In this document: positions 13,085-14,265 of the stretch, piece by piece
How the letters are laid out: each line of letters opens with the position of its first letter
Numbering within the stretch: the stretch's first letter is position 1
Source: Methanosarcina sp.
GTDB lineage: Archaea > Halobacteriota > Methanosarcinia > Methanosarcinales > Methanosarcinaceae
Reading direction: 5' to 3'
NCBI GenBank assembly: GCA_013330315.1
Contig: DUIO01000034.1
Coordinates: 2,482 to 16,746, forward strand
DNA length: 14,265 nucleotides
The notes under the pieces: generated by a model
The model's database searches: none
What the model was told of the DNA's origin: nothing
What the model saw: the letters and a program-made list of their open reading frames with translations, nothing else
Translations under genes and position numbers: made by a program

Positions 13085-13720
13085 TCAATCATTCCCCTCC
13101 GGCACTGGCACGTTAAGAAACTCTTTTATCATCGGAAGCAGCCAGTCAGCGCGTTCAGCCATTGTAACATGAGTTGTGCCAGGGAGCATTGCAAGCCGGG
13201 AACGCGGGAGGCCGGTCAGATCTCCAGCTACTCCACCGCCGAGAAGCCTGAATATTTCAATTACGTGCTCCGGGCGGACGACATCGGAATCACATGTTAT
13301 GATAAATGCGGGCGGTTTAATTGCCTGAATCTCATCAGGCTTCCATCCTTTAAACTCCCGCGTAAGTTGCTGTTCTTTAGCAATCTGCATGGCAACGGCA
13401 CTTCCCATGCTATATCCGAAGAAGTCGGCTTTTTCTATCCTGAGCTGCCTTAGAAGCTCGGTAGTGTCCTCTGCCATCTGTTCATATGTCAGCGGGCGGT
13501 CGGTGTCGGCTGTACGGCCGTGTCCCTGCTGTTCCATTGAGATTACCTGCCCTGTCTCTGAAAGGGACGGCAGAAGCTTTCCAAAAGAGGTATCAATTGT
13601 TGTCAGGGAACCATGAAGCAACACAAGCGGTCTGCCTGTGCCGTGGATTTTATAATACATCCTGAGCCCGTTAACGGAAGCATAACCGCTCCTGTAACCT
13701 TTATTTCTTTCACTGTGCAC
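13085..13720 (-). CDS. Alpha/beta hydrolase lacking the cap region (in-frame internal deletion)
   Basis: Cytosolic serine hydrolase fold of 211 residues. Visible: oxyanion HGS (36-38), QQGHGRT (65-70), nucleophile elbow GYSMGS with Ser104, acid Asp146 in CDSDVVRPEH and His184 in PGTTHVT, so the full catalytic triad is present. Full-length relatives are about 270 residues. Here MQIA (the helix after the nucleophile) runs directly into KEQQLTREFKGWKPDEIQAIKPP, which in relatives follows the cap domain. About 55-60 residues, including the strand after the nucleophile helix and the lid, seem to be missing without a frame change; the junction is near 13370-13385. The C-terminal half closely resembles a widespread group ending RLLGGGVAGDL-LPRS-LAMLPGTTHV. 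It may be inactive or have changed specificity. The start is GTG 13720; no strong ribosome site. It lies 137 nt after the CPBP gene. Confidence 0.8.
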   Translation of the reverse strand: MHSERNKGYRSGYASVNGLRMYYKIHGTGRPLVLLHGSLTTIDTSFGKLLPSLSETGQVISMEQQGHGRTADTDRPLTYEQMAEDTTELLRQLRIEKADFFGYSMGSAVAMQIAKEQQLTREFKGWKPDEIQAIKPPAFIITCDSDVVRPEHVIEIFRLLGGGVAGDLTGLPRSRLAMLPGTTHVTMAERADWLLPMIKEFLNVPVPEGND

Positions 13721-13786
13721 TCTTTCCGCCCTGATACCCCCTTTGCTATTCAGGTTCCGTAAAAGTATTCTGCTTTGATTTTTACT

Positions 13787-13845
13787 CTATATTTTTTATA
13801 ATCATCCTGTTATAAAACATCTTCTTATTTTTCCCCACAGATGTT
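13787..13845 (-). promoter_or_regulatory. Hairpin and TATA-like element between the CPBP and hydrolase genes
   Basis: On the minus strand, AACATCT (13839-13845) and AGATGTT (13816-13822) form a 7-bp stem with a 16-nt loop shortly after the CPBP stop, a possible terminator. The stretch ATTATAAAAAATATAG that follows (13787-13802) is TATA-like and could be the promoter of the hydrolase gene. Confidence 0.35.
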
Positions 13846-13857
13846 AGTATAATGATC

Positions 13858-14265
13858 TCAGGCCGATGATCGGGCATATCCTACCCGGGAATATCTGAAG
13901 CGGGCTAATGTCTCCGGTCCCCACAAGAACGTCACGATTACAGCCGCAATTGCAAAAACCGAATAGTGAACGTCAGGGTAATCGACCAGAGGGTTATGAA
14001 TTTTATCGGCTGGAAACGCAGTCCTGCAGACATTGTGTATAGCGTGGAAGAGGATGACTGCAAACACGCTTTTTCCTGTATTGTTATAGAGCCAGACCAT
14101 CACGACCCGCAAAGCAGTGATGCCGAAAGTAGACCATGCTATCCATTTCAGGCCCCTGCCCTGCACAATCATTGACGGATAATGCCCTATCATTGTTACC
14201 AATCCAAGAACGGTGGCGGCTTTTAGCGAGCTCCATCGTTTCTGCATAGGATCGATAGCATATCC
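13858..14265 (-). CDS. CPBP-family intramembrane metalloprotease, C-terminal part (5' end outside window)
   Basis: Membrane protein of the CPBP (Abi/CAAX prenyl protease-like) family. The frame is open to the window edge: the six codons before the first internal Met read GYAIDP, which is how the family continues after its EExxWRG motif, so that catalytic Glu-Glu motif lies just outside. Inside the window the second conserved His is seen in IGHYPSM, and the third motif HxxxN in LFHAIHNVC. Hydrophobic segments: AATVLGLVTMIGHYPSMIV, WIAWSTFGITALRVVMVWLY, SVFAVILFHAIHNV and VFAIAAVIVTFLW. Homologues process prenylated proteins or act in bacteriocin self-protection; the role here is unknown. ATG 14247 is not the start. 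It is first of the minus-strand run of genes in the window. Confidence 0.85.
   Translation of the reverse strand, partial: GYAIDPMQKRWSSLKAATVLGLVTMIGHYPSMIVQGRGLKWIAWSTFGITALRVVMVWLYNNTGKSVFAVILFHAIHNVCRTAFPADKIHNPLVDYPDVHYSVFAIAAVIVTFLWGPETLARFRYSRVGYARSSA

Overview
The window looks like part of a Methanosarcina (methanogenic archaeon) chromosome. Three things point there: the protein repertoire (a CbiA/CfbB-type a,c-diamide synthase, a duplicated-domain archaeal tRNA splicing endonuclease, an MtaA-type methylcobamide:coenzyme M methyltransferase), AT-rich spacers with archaeal BRE/TATA elements, and GGTGA/GGAG ribosome sites. The species cannot be fixed from the sequence alone.

Left part (1-4373), plus strand: the C-terminal four-fifths of the a,c-diamide synthase gene (cut by the window edge), then endA, a small conserved archaeal gene (probably DUF2209) and hflX, closed by a good hairpin/U-tract terminator. 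The small gene and hflX form a tight operon. The hflX reading frame has no ATG, GTG or TTG ahead of its conserved N-terminal domain. One base change would restore a GTG start overlapping the upstream stop.

Middle part (4374-8445), plus strand: about 1.09 kb without a convincing gene. It holds three 29-nt direct repeats at an exact 66-nt period, a strong orphan TATA box, dispersed short repeats and pyrimidine-rich tandem repeats. Four single genes follow, each with its own signals: a PHP-domain phosphoesterase (probably leaderless), an SRPBCC lipid/ligand-binding-fold protein whose frame seems to start at ATC behind a good ribosome site, an unrecognised 228-residue protein behind a palindrome and a duplicated TATA region, and a small cupin (probably leaderless).

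Right part (8446-14265), minus strand throughout: in transcription order, a CPBP intramembrane protease (cut by the window edge), an alpha/beta hydrolase that appears to lack its cap domain through an in-frame deletion, a 1132-residue NACHT NTPase with about 19 HEAT repeats (an NLR-like STAND architecture), and an MtaA-family methyltransferase standing alone without mtaB/mtaC partners.

The first cluster is housekeeping (F430 or cobamide synthesis, tRNA splicing, ribosome-associated GTPase). The minus-strand cluster is accessory. Its most notable gene is the NACHT-HEAT protein, whose architecture fits a sensor ATPase of the type used in prokaryotic immunity or signalling, but nothing in the window proves that role.
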